A DNA stretch of 64,000 bases, from the NCBI GenBank assembly GCA_045633565.1, contig JAZQYO010000024.1, positions 1 to 64,000 on the forward strand, in the 5' to 3' direction. The notes beneath the pieces are model-generated. The model was not told the DNA's origin and searched no databases. It worked only from the letters and a program-made list of their open reading frames with translations. This DNA is from RGIG7450 sp045633565. Lineage in GTDB: Bacteria > Bacillota > Clostridia > RUG12999. Of this stretch, positions 51,126 through 60,249 are shown piece by piece (position 1 is the stretch's first letter; each line of letters starts with the position of its first letter). The translations under genes and the position numbers were made by a program.

Positions 51126-51154
51126 TTGAACAGTTATCCCGCTTATGGTATAAT
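51126..51154 (+). promoter_or_regulatory. relQ promoter
   Basis: TTGAAC (51126-51131), 17-nt spacer, TATAAT (51149-51154), 39 bp before the start codon. Confidence 0.7.
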
Positions 51155-51192
51155 TGCACTTAAGAAAAACAAAAAAAGGTGATTAGATTATA

Positions 51193-51876
51193 ATGAACAA
51201 ACCAACTAAATTTGCAGAAGGATTATTTGCTCACGCAATTGCAAATGCTGATGTCCGTGAGCAGCTGGACTCTCTTTCAGCACCATATAAAAAACTCATG
51301 GCATACTATCGCTGTGCCATGATGGAGATTTCCACCAAGTTCAATGTTTTAAACGAGGCACTATCACTTCAGTATGACAGAAATCCTATCGAATCAATCA
51401 AAACCCGTATTAAATCCATTGAAAGTATTATGGACAAGCTTTCACGGAAAGGTCTCCCCATATCACTTGAAAGTATTGAGCAAAACATTCATGACGTTGC
51501 GGGCATAAGAGTTATATGTTCTTTTCCGTCGGACATTTATATGCTTGCCGACAGTCTTTTAAACCAGGACGACGTTATTCTTATCGAAACAAAGGATTAT
51601 ATCAAAAATCCTAAATCCAATGGCTACCGCAGTCTCCATCTTATTGTAGGTATTCCGATTTTTTTGCACGACCACAAAAAAATTATGAATGTTGAAATTC
51701 AGCTCCGCACCATTTCAATGGACTGGTGGGCAAGTCTGGAGCACAAAATCAGATATAAGAAGGACATAGAAAATCCCAAAGAGTTTGAAGAGCAGCTCTA
51801 CACCTGTGCTCAGGTGGGGGCAAACCTTGACAATCAGATGGAAAACCTCTATAAAAAAGTTAACGGTATCACATAA
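51193..51876 (+). CDS. relQ: Small alarmone synthetase (RelQ/YjbM type)
   Basis: A 227-residue single-domain (p)ppGpp synthetase with no HD, TGS or ACT domain. Synthetase motifs are present: RIKSIESIMDKLSRKG (G-loop region), DVAGIRVICSF, NGYRSLHLIV and VEIQLRTISMDWWASLEHKIRYK (cited as EIQLRT and DWWASLEHK). RelQ proteins form tetramers and are usually controlled by transcription. It would add to the alarmone pool made by the long Rel at 7653. AAAAAAGGTG precedes the ATG; a terminator overlaps the stop. Confidence 0.93.
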   Translation: MNKPTKFAEGLFAHAIANADVREQLDSLSAPYKKLMAYYRCAMMEISTKFNVLNEALSLQYDRNPIESIKTRIKSIESIMDKLSRKGLPISLESIEQNIHDVAGIRVICSFPSDIYMLADSLLNQDDVILIETKDYIKNPKSNGYRSLHLIVGIPIFLHDHKKIMNVEIQLRTISMDWWASLEHKIRYKKDIENPKEFEEQLYTCAQVGANLDNQMENLYKKVNGIT

Positions 51877-51897
51877 CTGTGATACCGCATTTTTATT
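51865..51897 (+). terminator. relQ terminator
   Basis: GGTATCACA, TAAC loop, TGTGATACC (51865-51886), then GCATTTTTATTTT. The relQ stop codon lies inside the hairpin. Confidence 0.88.
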
Positions 51898-51909
51898 TTA
51901 TAAATGAAT

Positions 51910-52752
51910 TTAAGCTTCGTTTTCGCTTCCACACATTTTGATTTTGTCCTTGCAAAGTGCAATTACTCTTTCTCTTGCCTCTCCCATAAACTTTTTAGGG
52001 TCTATAACTGAGTCGTCTTTTAAAACATCACGAACGCCTGCAGTTGCTGCAGCTCTGAGCTCTGTCGCAAAGTTAACCTTGCTCATTCCAAGAGAAATTG
52101 CTTTTTTAACAGATTCCTCAGGCACGCCTGAGCCACCGTGAAGTACAAGCGGAGCAGAAACTGTTTTGCCGATTTCTTCAATACGGTCAAAATCAAGTTT
52201 GGGTTCGCCTTTATAAAAGCCGTGAGCTGTGCCGATTGCAATAGCTAAAATGTCAACACCGGTTTTTTCCACAAATTCTTTTGCTTCGTTAACATCTGTA
52301 TATATGGATTCTTTGGATTCAACGTTATCTTCTTTACCCCCGATTGCACCAAGCTCAGCCTCAACTGTTATACCCATGGGTCTTGCAGTTTCAACAACCT
52401 GCTTTGTAAGGCGGATATTTTCCTCAAAGCTAAGTTTTGAACCATCAAACATAACAGAAGAATATCCTGCTTTAATAGCAGTCATTACAGCATTAAAATC
52501 GGTGCAGTGGTCAAGATGGAGCGCCACCGGAACCTTTGCTTTATCAGCAAATGTTTTTACCATTGCATAAGCTGCTTCGGGAGTCAGATATTTAACAGTG
52601 GGCATGGTTGTCTGAATCATAACGGGAGAATTCATTTCCTCTGCCGCTGCAACAATAGCCTGAACCATTTCAAGGTTTTCTGCGTTGAATGCAGGAACCG
52701 CATAATGCCCTTCCTGTGCCTTTTTAATCATGTCAATACTTGATACGTACAT
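51910..52752 (-). CDS. fba: Class II fructose-bisphosphate aldolase
   Basis: A 280-residue zinc-dependent aldolase interconverting fructose-1,6-bisphosphate with dihydroxyacetone phosphate and glyceraldehyde-3-phosphate. The zinc-binding LHLDHCTDF, VEAELGAIGG, IGTAHGFYKG and LVLHGGSGVPEE motifs follow in the class II order. Tagatose-bisphosphate aldolases share these motifs, but the presence of a glycolysis-type single gene favours FBA. Length of about 280-285 residues is the FbaA form of Firmicutes. AGAGGTAA precedes the ATG, and a promoter lies upstream. Confidence 0.94.
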   Translation of the reverse strand: MYVSSIDMIKKAQEGHYAVPAFNAENLEMVQAIVAAAEEMNSPVMIQTTMPTVKYLTPEAAYAMVKTFADKAKVPVALHLDHCTDFNAVMTAIKAGYSSVMFDGSKLSFEENIRLTKQVVETARPMGITVEAELGAIGGKEDNVESKESIYTDVNEAKEFVEKTGVDILAIAIGTAHGFYKGEPKLDFDRIEEIGKTVSAPLVLHGGSGVPEESVKKAISLGMSKVNFATELRAAATAGVRDVLKDDSVIDPKKFMGEARERVIALCKDKIKMCGSENEA

Positions 52753-52787
52753 TGTCCATTACCTCTTTTACATTATTATATGGAAAC

Positions 52788-52816
52788 ATTATACTATATT
52801 TTGACCGCTCCGTCAA
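52788..52816 (-). promoter_or_regulatory. fba promoter
   Basis: Read leftwards, TTGACG (52811-52816), 17-nt spacer, TATAAT (52788-52793), 35 bp before the start codon. Confidence 0.7.
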
Positions 52817-52845
52817 GAAAAAAAGACGCCTGACGACGTCTTTTT
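52816..52845 (-). terminator. Terminator of the DtxR/MntR-type gene
   Basis: AAAAAGACG pairs with CGTCTTTTT across an 8-nt loop. It lies between the regulator's stop codon and the fba promoter, and on the minus strand ends in a T run. Confidence 0.85.
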
Positions 52846-53210
52846 CATCTTTTTTCAATAAATTCTTTTAACTTTTCAAATGTCTGCTGACTGATATCAT
52901 GCTCTATTTTACAGCTGTCTTCATAGGCGGTCTGCTCGTCCACGCCAATTAAAATAAGCGCCCGTGCAATAAGGTCGTGACGTTCATAAATGCGCTCAGC
53001 AATTTCCATACCCTTGTCTGTAAGAGAAATACCACCATCAGCATCTGTGACAATATATCCCTCTTCACGGAAATTTTTCATTGCAACAGACACGCTCGGT
53101 TTGGTAAATCCAAGCTCTGTTGCAACATCAATGCTGCGAACGTGACCGTTTTTCTTTTTCAGCATTAAAATTGTTTCAAGATAATTTTCTGCCGATTCTT
53201 TTATTTTCAT
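52845..53210 (-). CDS. DtxR/MntR family metal-dependent repressor
   Basis: A 121-residue regulator: a winged HTH (about 1-65; SIDVATELGFTKPSVSVAMKNFREEGYI, cited as LGFTKPSVSVAMKNF) and a dimerisation/metal-binding domain (about 66-121; LTDKGMEIAERIYERHDLIARALILIGVDEQTAYEDSCKIEHDIS, with ligands expected in ERHD and KIEHDIS). It lacks the SH3-like third domain of DtxR, as in MntR. It is divergent from feoAB, so Fe2+-dependent control of iron uptake is more likely than manganese. GAGG lies upstream of the ATG. Confidence 0.9.
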   Translation of the reverse strand: MKIKESAENYLETILMLKKKNGHVRSIDVATELGFTKPSVSVAMKNFREEGYIVTDADGGISLTDKGMEIAERIYERHDLIARALILIGVDEQTAYEDSCKIEHDISQQTFEKLKEFIEKR

Positions 53211-53243
53211 ATCGGAAAACCTCGAATTTTGTATTATGAGATT

Positions 53244-53272
53244 ATTGTACCATAAAAAACCCGTTTAGTCAA
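53244..53272 (-). promoter_or_regulatory. Promoter of the DtxR/MntR-type gene
   Basis: Read leftwards, TTGACT (53267-53272), 17-nt spacer, TACAAT (53244-53249), 34 bp before the start codon. No GTTAG-type operator overlaps it, so the regulator may not repress itself. Confidence 0.65.
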
Positions 53273-53320
53273 TCACCCCACATACTGGTCAATTTTACCT
53301 GAAATTTTTTCCAAAAACTC

Positions 53321-53374
53321 TTGACAAATTCGGTTAGTTATGCTAAACTAACTTAAGAGTTAGACATATCTAAC
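53321..53374 (+). promoter_or_regulatory. feo promoter with two operator-like inverted repeats
   Basis: TTGACA (53321-53326), 17-nt spacer, TAAACT (53344-53349). TTAGTTATGCTAAACTAA (53334-53351) covers the spacer and -10, and a second, perfect repeat GTTAGA-CATA-TCTAAC (53359-53374) lies at the expected transcript start. The half sites resemble known DtxR/MntR family boxes (TTAG...CTAA). Binding would block transcription when metal is plentiful. Confidence 0.8.
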
Positions 53375-53397
53375 CACAAGGAGTGAAATTTTAAATT

Positions 53398-53610
53398 ATG
53401 AACCTGACTCAAGCTATTCCTGAACAGGAGTACATAATTAAAAATATACAGACAGACGACGAAGAGCTTGATGCTTTTTTGTTTTCGCTCGGCTGCTACA
53501 GCGGTGAAAAAATCACTGTTATCTCTCACCTTAAGGGTGGCTGCATAGTTTCTATAAAGGATGGCAGGTATAATATAGATACTCAGCTTGCAGAAGCTAT
53601 TATAATTTAG
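53398..53610 (+). CDS. feoA: Ferrous iron transport protein FeoA
   Basis: A 70-residue SH3-like cytosolic partner of the FeoB iron channel. The short length, the LFSLGCYSGEKITVISHLKGGCIVSIKDGRYNIDTQLAEAI body (cited here as LGCYSGEKITVI and IDTQLAEAI) and the position before feoB fit FeoA. AAGGAGTG precedes the ATG. It is separated from feoB by 100 nt that hold a third operator-like repeat, so feoB may also be controlled separately. Confidence 0.92.
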   Translation: MNLTQAIPEQEYIIKNIQTDDEELDAFLFSLGCYSGEKITVISHLKGGCIVSIKDGRYNIDTQLAEAIII

Positions 53611-53644
53611 GGATTGACTCTTCAATCCCATTTAATTTGAATTT

Positions 53645-53664
53645 AAGTTAGTTACGGCTAACTT
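53645..53664 (+). promoter_or_regulatory. Third GTTAG-type inverted repeat, upstream of feoB
   Basis: AAGTTAGTTACGGCTAACTT is a perfect 7-bp inverted repeat with a 6-nt spacer between feoA and feoB. Its GTTAG half site matches those of the two repeats ahead of feoA. Confidence 0.65.
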
Positions 53665-53710
53665 TAGATTAATAAACCTTACACGCTACATATCTAAGGA
53701 GGAATACATA

Positions 53711-55714
53711 ATGAGAATTGCTTTGGCGGGCAATCCCAACAGCGGTAAAACCACAATGTACAACGCCCTGACAGGACGCAACGAGAAGGTTGGTAACTGG
53801 GCAGGTGTTACTGTTGACAAAAGAGAAAGTGCTATAAAAAAAACCTATACCGACGGCAAGGAATTAATTGCCGTTGACCTTCCGGGTGCATATTCAATGT
53901 CTCCCTTTACTTCCGAAGAAAGTATTACAAGCGTATACGTTAAAAACGAAAAACCCGACGTAATAATAAATATTGTTGATGCCACCAATCTCAGCCGAAG
54001 CCTGTTTTTTACAACACAACTTTTAGAGCTTGGTATTCCAGTTGTTGTTGCACTTAACAAAAGCGATATCAACGATAAGAAAGAAACAAAAATTGATGCT
54101 GAAAATCTTTCTAAACTTCTTGGCTGTCCTGTTGTTGAAACCGTTTCCACATCGGACAAAGGTCTGAAAGCGGTTATGAAAGCGGTCGGGGAAGTAATCG
54201 GCAAACCTCAGTCATCACCCTACACTCAGGGAGAAATTGACTTGACAGACAAGCAAATTGTTGAAGCTGCCGACAGAAAGCGTTTTACATTTGTTAACAA
54301 AATTGTTGATACAGTAGAAACACGTAAAGTTCTTACAAATAAAAAGAACGCACAGGATAAAATTGATGCGGTTCTCACAAACAAATGGATAGGTCTTCCC
54401 ATCTTCGCAATTGTTATGTGGTTTGTATTCTGGGTTTCCCAGGCGTGGCTGGGTCCCTGGCTTGCTGACGCAGTTTTATGCCCTATCATTGATGGTTTCG
54501 GTGAACTTGTTGCAGGCTGGATGGAGGGCACCGCTCCTATTCTTCAGACCATTGTTGTTGATGGTATTATCGGCGGCGTAAGCGCAGTGCTTGGTTTCCT
54601 GCCGCTTGTAATGGTAATGTATTTCCTTATCGCTTTACTTGAAGATTGCGGCTATATGGCTCGTGCAACGGTTGTCCTTGACCCCATTTTCAAAAAAGTT
54701 GGTTTGTCAGGCAAATCGGTAATTCCTTTCGTTATCGGTACAGGCTGTGCAATCCCCGGTATTATGGCTTGCCGTACAATCCGTAACGAACGTGAGCGCA
54801 GAGCTACAGCAATGCTTACACCTTTTATGCCCTGCGGCGCAAAGCTTCCTGTTATTGCACTCTTTGCAGGCGCATTCTTTGGTGACAATGCCTGGGTTGG
54901 TACATCAATGTATTTTGTAGGCATTATCCTGATTTTCTTAGGTGCTCTGCTTGTCAACAAAATTGCAGGTCACAAAAACAGAAAATCCTTCTTCATCATC
55001 GAGCTGCCTGAATATAAAGTTCCCAGTCTCTTAAGAGCTGTTAAATCAATGTGCAGCCGTGGTTGGGCTTACATAGTAAAAGCAGGTACAATTATTCTTG
55101 TATGTAACGCAGCGGTTACAATTATGCAAGGTTATGGTTGGAATTTCATGCCTACCGAAGAACCCAACACTTCCATCCTTGCTTCAATTGCTAATCCTAT
55201 CGCAATCCTTCTTATTCCCCTCGGATTTGGTACATGGCAGATGGCGGCAGCAGCTGTTACAGGCTTTATCGCAAAGGAAAACGTTGTTGGCACACTCGCA
55301 TCAGTTTATGCAATCTCCAACTTCATTGACGTTGAAGAACTCGCTATGGTTGAAGGAAGTGCAACAGGCGTAGTTGATGCTTTCGGCATCAGCGCAGTTG
55401 CGGCACTTGCATGCCTTATGTTCAACCTGTTCACTCCTCCCTGCTTTGCTGCAATCGGTGCTATGAACTCTGAAATCAAGAGCAGAAAATGGATGCTTGG
55501 CGGTATCTGCCTCCAGCTTGGAACAGGTTATGTGGTAGCTTATCTTGTATATCAGATAGGTACATTAATTACCGAAGGCACAGTTGGCTCGGGCTTCGTT
55601 CCCGGGTTAATCGCAGTTGTTGCCATGGCAGCAATTGTTATTTATCTTATCAATAAAGCCAACAAAGGACTTAAATCTGAATATGCTTTAAATTCCAAAA
55701 AAGCTGAAATGTAA
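53711..55714 (+). CDS. feoB: Ferrous iron transporter FeoB
   Basis: A 667-residue Fe2+ transporter. The N-terminal G domain has GNPNSGKT at residues 7-14, DLPGAYS, and NKSD at about 117-120. A short helical insertion follows, and the membrane part has about 8-10 segments including two Gate motifs (CGYMARA and the PFVIGTGCAIPGIMACRT segment, cited as GTGCAIPGI) and a later PCGAKLPV. The shortened length and fused C-terminal region are normal for Clostridia. A strong AAGGAGGAA precedes the ATG. It is followed 12 nt later by the small Cys-rich membrane protein. Confidence 0.97.
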   Translation: MRIALAGNPNSGKTTMYNALTGRNEKVGNWAGVTVDKRESAIKKTYTDGKELIAVDLPGAYSMSPFTSEESITSVYVKNEKPDVIINIVDATNLSRSLFFTTQLLELGIPVVVALNKSDINDKKETKIDAENLSKLLGCPVVETVSTSDKGLKAVMKAVGEVIGKPQSSPYTQGEIDLTDKQIVEAADRKRFTFVNKIVDTVETRKVLTNKKNAQDKIDAVLTNKWIGLPIFAIVMWFVFWVSQAWLGPWLADAVLCPIIDGFGELVAGWMEGTAPILQTIVVDGIIGGVSAVLGFLPLVMVMYFLIALLEDCGYMARATVVLDPIFKKVGLSGKSVIPFVIGTGCAIPGIMACRTIRNERERRATAMLTPFMPCGAKLPVIALFAGAFFGDNAWVGTSMYFVGIILIFLGALLVNKIAGHKNRKSFFIIELPEYKVPSLLRAVKSMCSRGWAYIVKAGTIILVCNAAVTIMQGYGWNFMPTEEPNTSILASIANPIAILLIPLGFGTWQMAAAAVTGFIAKENVVGTLASVYAISNFIDVEELAMVEGSATGVVDAFGISAVAALACLMFNLFTPPCFAAIGAMNSEIKSRKWMLGGICLQLGTGYVVAYLVYQIGTLITEGTVGSGFVPGLIAVVAMAAIVIYLINKANKGLKSEYALNSKKAEM

Positions 55715-55726
55715 AAGGTGATAAAT

Positions 55727-55885
55727 TTGAAAAACATAATTGTCATAGCCATAATAATAGTCATTTTAGGTCTGGCTATCGGCTATATTATAAAAGCAAA
55801 AAAAAGCGGCGCACGATGCATTGGCTGTCCGTCGGGCGGAAAATGCTCCTGCGGATGCTCTGATTGCAAAAATGAAAAACAATAG
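55727..55885 (+). CDS. FeoB-associated Cys-rich membrane protein
   Basis: A 52-residue protein with one transmembrane helix (about 3-22) and a basic turn, then a cytosolic Cys-rich tail: CIGCPSGGKCSCGCSDC. This is the layout of the small FeoB-associated proteins (FeoC-like by position, not by sequence) of Clostridia. The cysteines could bind iron or an Fe-S cluster, which is an inference. It starts at TTG with AAAGGTG upstream and is too short for most gene finders. A terminator follows. Confidence 0.88.
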   Translation: MKNIIVIAIIIVILGLAIGYIIKAKKSGARCIGCPSGGKCSCGCSDCKNEKQ

Positions 55886-55892
55886 TTTTTAC

Positions 55893-55921
55893 GGAGATGT
55901 TCAAATGAACATCTCTTTTTT
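55893..55921 (+). terminator. feo operon terminator
   Basis: GAGATGTTCA, AA loop, TGAACATCTC with a T run (TTTTTT). Confidence 0.9.
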
Positions 55922-56043
55922 ACATAAATTATTAAGCTTTGATGAAACTAATATGAAAGACGAATGAAACTTTCTCAAAAACATTTACAAATTATGTTAA
56001 TTATGTTAGAATTATACTATTATAATTTAATGGAGGGTCCAAG

Positions 56044-58656
56044 TTGACATTTTACAACCAGTCAAGAGAAGACGTACTTAAAGCACTCGGTGTAAATTCC
56101 AAAACAGGTCTTTGTGCCGTGCAAGCAGAAAAACTCTTAAAAACACACGGTGAAAACCGACTTAAAGAAAAGAAAAAGAAAACAAATCTCCAGAGATTCT
56201 TTGACCAGTTCAAGGACGTTATGATACTGATACTTATTGCAGCTGCAATTGTATCTTTTGTTATCGCCTGCGTTGAAAGAAATCCCAAAGAGTTTTTTGA
56301 ACCTGCACTTATTCTTTTAATTGTAGTACTGAATGCGCTTATGGGAGTTATGCAGGAAAGCAAGGCTGAAAAGGCACTTGATGCACTTAAAAATATGTCT
56401 GCACCTCACGCCAAGGTTCTGCGTGATGGCGTTCAGACCATTATTGATGCATCTGCCCTTGTCCCCGGCGATATTATCCTGCTTGAGGCAGGTGACTTTA
56501 TACCTGCTGACGCAAGACTTTTAACATCAGCAAGTCTTAAAAGTGAGGAATCGGCACTGACAGGCGAATCTGTTCCGTCTGAAAAAGATGCAGATGCAGA
56601 AATTTCTGAAAATGCTCCTTTGGGTGACCGCAGCAACATGATTTTCTCCGGTTGCTCAGTTTCTTACGGAAGTGCAACTGCAGTTGTAACTGCTACCGGC
56701 ATGGATACTGAAATGGGTAAAATCGCAAACCTTTTGGACAGCGAATCGGACAGTCAGACACCTCTGCAACAAAAGCTTTCTCAGCTTGGTAAATATCTTG
56801 GCATAGTTGCTCTTGCCGCATGTGGCGTGATTTTTGCCATCGGCATATTAAACAATATTCACGTTATGGAAATATTTATGACCTCCGTTTCCCTTGCGGT
56901 ATCTGCAATCCCCGAAGGTCTACCTGCCATTGTAACAATTGTGCTTTCCATCGGCGTTCAGCGTATGGTTAAGAAAAACGCCCTCATCCGCAGGCTTCCC
57001 GCAGTTGAAACTTTAGGCAGTGCATCAATAATCTGTTCTGACAAAACGGGCACTCTCACCCAGAACAGAATGACACTTGTAAAAGCATACTGCGATAGCA
57101 ATGAAATTGAAGATATCACCGACTCCTGCTCTGACGGAGTGAAAAATCTTTTAATGCTTGGTAGTCTTTGCTCAAATGGGTCGGTAAATTTTGAGGCAGA
57201 AAAAGAGGAACATATCGGCGACCCGACAGAAACCTCAATTATAGTCGCTGCACACAAAAACGGCATGGAAAAAGATGAGTTAAACCATAGCTATCCCCGT
57301 CTTGCAGAGCTGCCCTTTGACTCGGACAGAAAACTGATGTCCACAATCAATAACATAAACGGCAAAACTGTAGTAATTGTAAAAGGTGCATTTGATATGC
57401 TGTCCCAGCGATGCATAAAGGGTGATCTTGAAAAAGCAAAGGAAGTAACCGAGCAGATGAGCGAAAATGCTCTTCGTGTTCTTGGTATTGCTTATAAAGA
57501 AATTGACACAGTTCCCGAAAATCTTACATGCGAAAAAATTGAAAACGGGCTTACATTCCTCGGGCTTGTCGGAATGATTGACCCGCCAAGACCCGAAGCA
57601 AAAGAGGCTGTTAAAATTTGTCGCAGAGCAGGTATAAAACCTGTTATGATTACCGGTGACCACGTCGTTACCGCTTCGGCAATTGCCCAGGAGCTTGGAA
57701 TACTGCAGGATGGTGACATGGCAATAACAGGCACACAGCTTGACGCCATGACCGATTCTGAGCTTGACGGCATAGTTGAAAAAATTTCCGTTTATGCACG
57801 TGTATCTCCCGAAAACAAAATCCGCATAGTAAAAGCATGGCAGAGAAAAGGTCAGGTAGTTTCCATGACCGGTGACGGAGTTAACGATGCTCCTGCTCTT
57901 AAGGCTGCCGATATAGGTTGTGCAATGGGCATAACAGGCACCGATGTAGCAAAAGGTGCTGCCGACATTACTTTAACCGACGACAACTTTGCCACAATTG
58001 TCGATGCTGTCCGTGAGGGCAGAGGAATTTACGATAACATAAAAAAAGTTGTTGGCTTCCTTCTTGGTACAAACATTGGTGAAGTAATTACAGTATTTGT
58101 TGCAATGCTGCTCTGGCACAAAACTCCGCTTTTATCCATGCAGCTTCTCTGGATTAACCTTGTAACCGACTCACTTCCGGCAATTGCACTTGGCATGGAG
58201 CCGGTTGAAAAAGATGTGATGGACAGAAAACCCAAATCCAAAACAGAAGGCATTTTTGCAGGCGGGCTTGGCATACGTGTTGTCCTTTTAGGACTTATGT
58301 TCGCAATCCTTTCGTTAATTGGTTTTTATCTTGGCGAAAATATTACGGGAAAACTCCAGGGTGGACAGACAATGGCTTTTACCGTTCTTGCACTTTCACA
58401 GGTTATTCAATCCTTTAACATGAGGTCGGATAAATCAATTTTTAAAATCGGTGTGTTTACAAACTCAAAGCTTAACTGGGCAGCTCTTGCCTCACTTGTT
58501 TTGGTTTTAATTGTTTTATTCACTCCGGTCAGAATTGCTTTCGGTCTTATGATATTACCGGCAAAGCTTTATCTTGCCGCATTTGGACTTATTCTTGTTC
58601 CAACTGTTTTAATGGAGCTTTCCAAACTTTTAGGACTTATCAAACACCGTAACTAA
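56044..58656 (+). CDS. P-type calcium-transporting ATPase (P2 type)
   Basis: An 870-residue P2-type cation pump. The actuator motif LTGES, the phosphorylated D333 in CSDKTGTLTQN, TGDGVNDAPALKAADIG, and the transmembrane PEGLPA segment with its calcium-site Glu are all present. About ten membrane segments are predicted. It most likely exports Ca2+ and resembles PMCA/SERCA-like bacterial pumps. It starts at TTG with a strong GGAGGG upstream. The cardiolipin synthase gene follows after 25 nt, so the two are cotranscribed. Confidence 0.92.
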   Translation: MTFYNQSREDVLKALGVNSKTGLCAVQAEKLLKTHGENRLKEKKKKTNLQRFFDQFKDVMILILIAAAIVSFVIACVERNPKEFFEPALILLIVVLNALMGVMQESKAEKALDALKNMSAPHAKVLRDGVQTIIDASALVPGDIILLEAGDFIPADARLLTSASLKSEESALTGESVPSEKDADAEISENAPLGDRSNMIFSGCSVSYGSATAVVTATGMDTEMGKIANLLDSESDSQTPLQQKLSQLGKYLGIVALAACGVIFAIGILNNIHVMEIFMTSVSLAVSAIPEGLPAIVTIVLSIGVQRMVKKNALIRRLPAVETLGSASIICSDKTGTLTQNRMTLVKAYCDSNEIEDITDSCSDGVKNLLMLGSLCSNGSVNFEAEKEEHIGDPTETSIIVAAHKNGMEKDELNHSYPRLAELPFDSDRKLMSTINNINGKTVVIVKGAFDMLSQRCIKGDLEKAKEVTEQMSENALRVLGIAYKEIDTVPENLTCEKIENGLTFLGLVGMIDPPRPEAKEAVKICRRAGIKPVMITGDHVVTASAIAQELGILQDGDMAITGTQLDAMTDSELDGIVEKISVYARVSPENKIRIVKAWQRKGQVVSMTGDGVNDAPALKAADIGCAMGITGTDVAKGAADITLTDDNFATIVDAVREGRGIYDNIKKVVGFLLGTNIGEVITVFVAMLLWHKTPLLSMQLLWINLVTDSLPAIALGMEPVEKDVMDRKPKSKTEGIFAGGLGIRVVLLGLMFAILSLIGFYLGENITGKLQGGQTMAFTVLALSQVIQSFNMRSDKSIFKIGVFTNSKLNWAALASLVLVLIVLFTPVRIAFGLMILPAKLYLAAFGLILVPTVLMELSKLLGLIKHRN

Positions 58657-58681
58657 CTTATCTGCCAAGGAGAAATATTCC

Positions 58682-60208
58682 ATGAACAAAAAATGGTTTC
58701 GCTCACTTTTTCGACAACGGATGCTTATCGCTTTTCTGCTTATTGTGCAGTTTATCTTTATGGTTTATCTTCTGCACAGCAGCAGCGTGGCTTCAGATAT
58801 TACAGCCGGTGTGCTGAAATTTATAAGCGTCGTGGTATCTCTTTATATTTTTTCACGCAAGGATAAAGGTGCGTATAAACTGACATGGGTATTTATAATT
58901 CTCCTTTTTCCCCTTTTTGGCGGACTGTTTTACCTGATGTTCACCTTTCAGTCAAGCTTCCGTGCTTCTGCAAAAAAGGTGGATGCAGTATCAAAAAGGA
59001 CTTCCACATACTTCAATCTGCCGGGCACCGACCTGGGCAGTGCCGCAGACCTTCTCCCCCAGGCATCAACCTCGCTTGACTATATGCAAAACTTTGCCGG
59101 TTTCCCCGTCTACTCAGCCGGCAAAACTGACTATCTTTCCCCCGGGGAAAAGATGTTTGACCGGCTTTTATCAGAGCTTGAAAAAGCAGAAAAATATATC
59201 TTCCTTGAATATTTTATTATTCAGGAAGGCAAAATGTGGAATGCCATACTTGATGTCTTAAAAAGAAAAGTCGCATCGGGCGTTAAGGTGCGACTCATTT
59301 ATGACGATATGGGGTGCTTTTTCCTGCTTCCCAAAAATTATGCAAAATATCTTGAAGGTTTAGGCATTGAGTGTGTGGTTTTCAACCCTTTCCGTCCGCT
59401 TCTCTCCGTTATCCAGAACAACCGTGACCACAGAAAAATTGCAGTAATTGACGGCAAGGTAGCATTTACCGGCGGAATAAACCTTGCTGATGAATACATT
59501 AACGCCTATGAAAAGCACGGTCACTGGAAAGATTGCGGCATTATGCTGACAGGCAAAGCCGCATGGGGACTTACAGTTATATTCCTGCAGATGTGGGAGC
59601 TTTGCACCAAAAAAGCAGAGGATTACTCCCTTTACTATCCGGACAAAACTATAGCTCCCGAAACGGGCTTTATCATCCCCTACTCAGACAGTCCGCTTGA
59701 CAATGAAAATGTAGGTGAGCACGTTTATCTTAAGATGATAACAGGGGCAAAAAAATATGTGTATATCAACACCCCTTATCTTATAATTGACAGCAGCACC
59801 GTGTCTGCACTGACACTTGCAGCAAAAAGCGGTGTGGATGTGCGGATTGTAACCCCTCACAAATGGGACAAGCGTATTGTTCACATGACCACCCGGTCCT
59901 ATTACCGTGAGCTTATAGATGCAGGGGTTAAAATTTACGAATATTCCGGCGGGTTTATTCACTCCAAAACCTTTGTTTCGGATGATTATGCCGCAACCGT
60001 GGGAACGGCAAATCTTGATTTCCGCAGCCTGTATCTTCAGTTTGAATGTGGTGTTTTGATGTATAATACATCTGCGGTAATGGAGATTAAAGAGGACTTT
60101 CTCAAAACTCTCGAAATCTGCCAGCCCATCACAAAAGAAGATTGCCGCTGCAATATGATAACCCGCTTTTCCCAGGATATATTAAGGCTTATAGCCCCGC
60201 TTATGTAA
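58682..60208 (+). CDS. cls: Cardiolipin synthase
   Basis: A 508-residue membrane enzyme that joins two phosphatidylglycerols into cardiolipin. Two N-terminal membrane helices (about 14-32 and 40-75) are followed by two phospholipase D HKD motifs: HRKIAVID from residue 250 and HSKTFVSDD from residue 427. The GGINLADEYI and GTANLDFRSL segments accompany them. Length is as expected for the ClsA type. GGAGAAAT precedes the ATG. A terminator follows. Confidence 0.94.
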   Translation: MNKKWFRSLFRQRMLIAFLLIVQFIFMVYLLHSSSVASDITAGVLKFISVVVSLYIFSRKDKGAYKLTWVFIILLFPLFGGLFYLMFTFQSSFRASAKKVDAVSKRTSTYFNLPGTDLGSAADLLPQASTSLDYMQNFAGFPVYSAGKTDYLSPGEKMFDRLLSELEKAEKYIFLEYFIIQEGKMWNAILDVLKRKVASGVKVRLIYDDMGCFFLLPKNYAKYLEGLGIECVVFNPFRPLLSVIQNNRDHRKIAVIDGKVAFTGGINLADEYINAYEKHGHWKDCGIMLTGKAAWGLTVIFLQMWELCTKKAEDYSLYYPDKTIAPETGFIIPYSDSPLDNENVGEHVYLKMITGAKKYVYINTPYLIIDSSTVSALTLAAKSGVDVRIVTPHKWDKRIVHMTTRSYYRELIDAGVKIYEYSGGFIHSKTFVSDDYAATVGTANLDFRSLYLQFECGVLMYNTSAVMEIKEDFLKTLEICQPITKEDCRCNMITRFSQDILRLIAPLM

Positions 60209-60214
60209 ACAATT

Positions 60215-60247
60215 AAAAGGCTGAACGAAATGAATCGTTCAGCCTTT
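60215..60247 (+). terminator. cls terminator
   Basis: AAAAGGCTGAACGA pairs with TCGTTCAGCCTTTT across AATGAA, directly after the stop codon. Confidence 0.93.
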
Positions 60248-60249
60248 TG

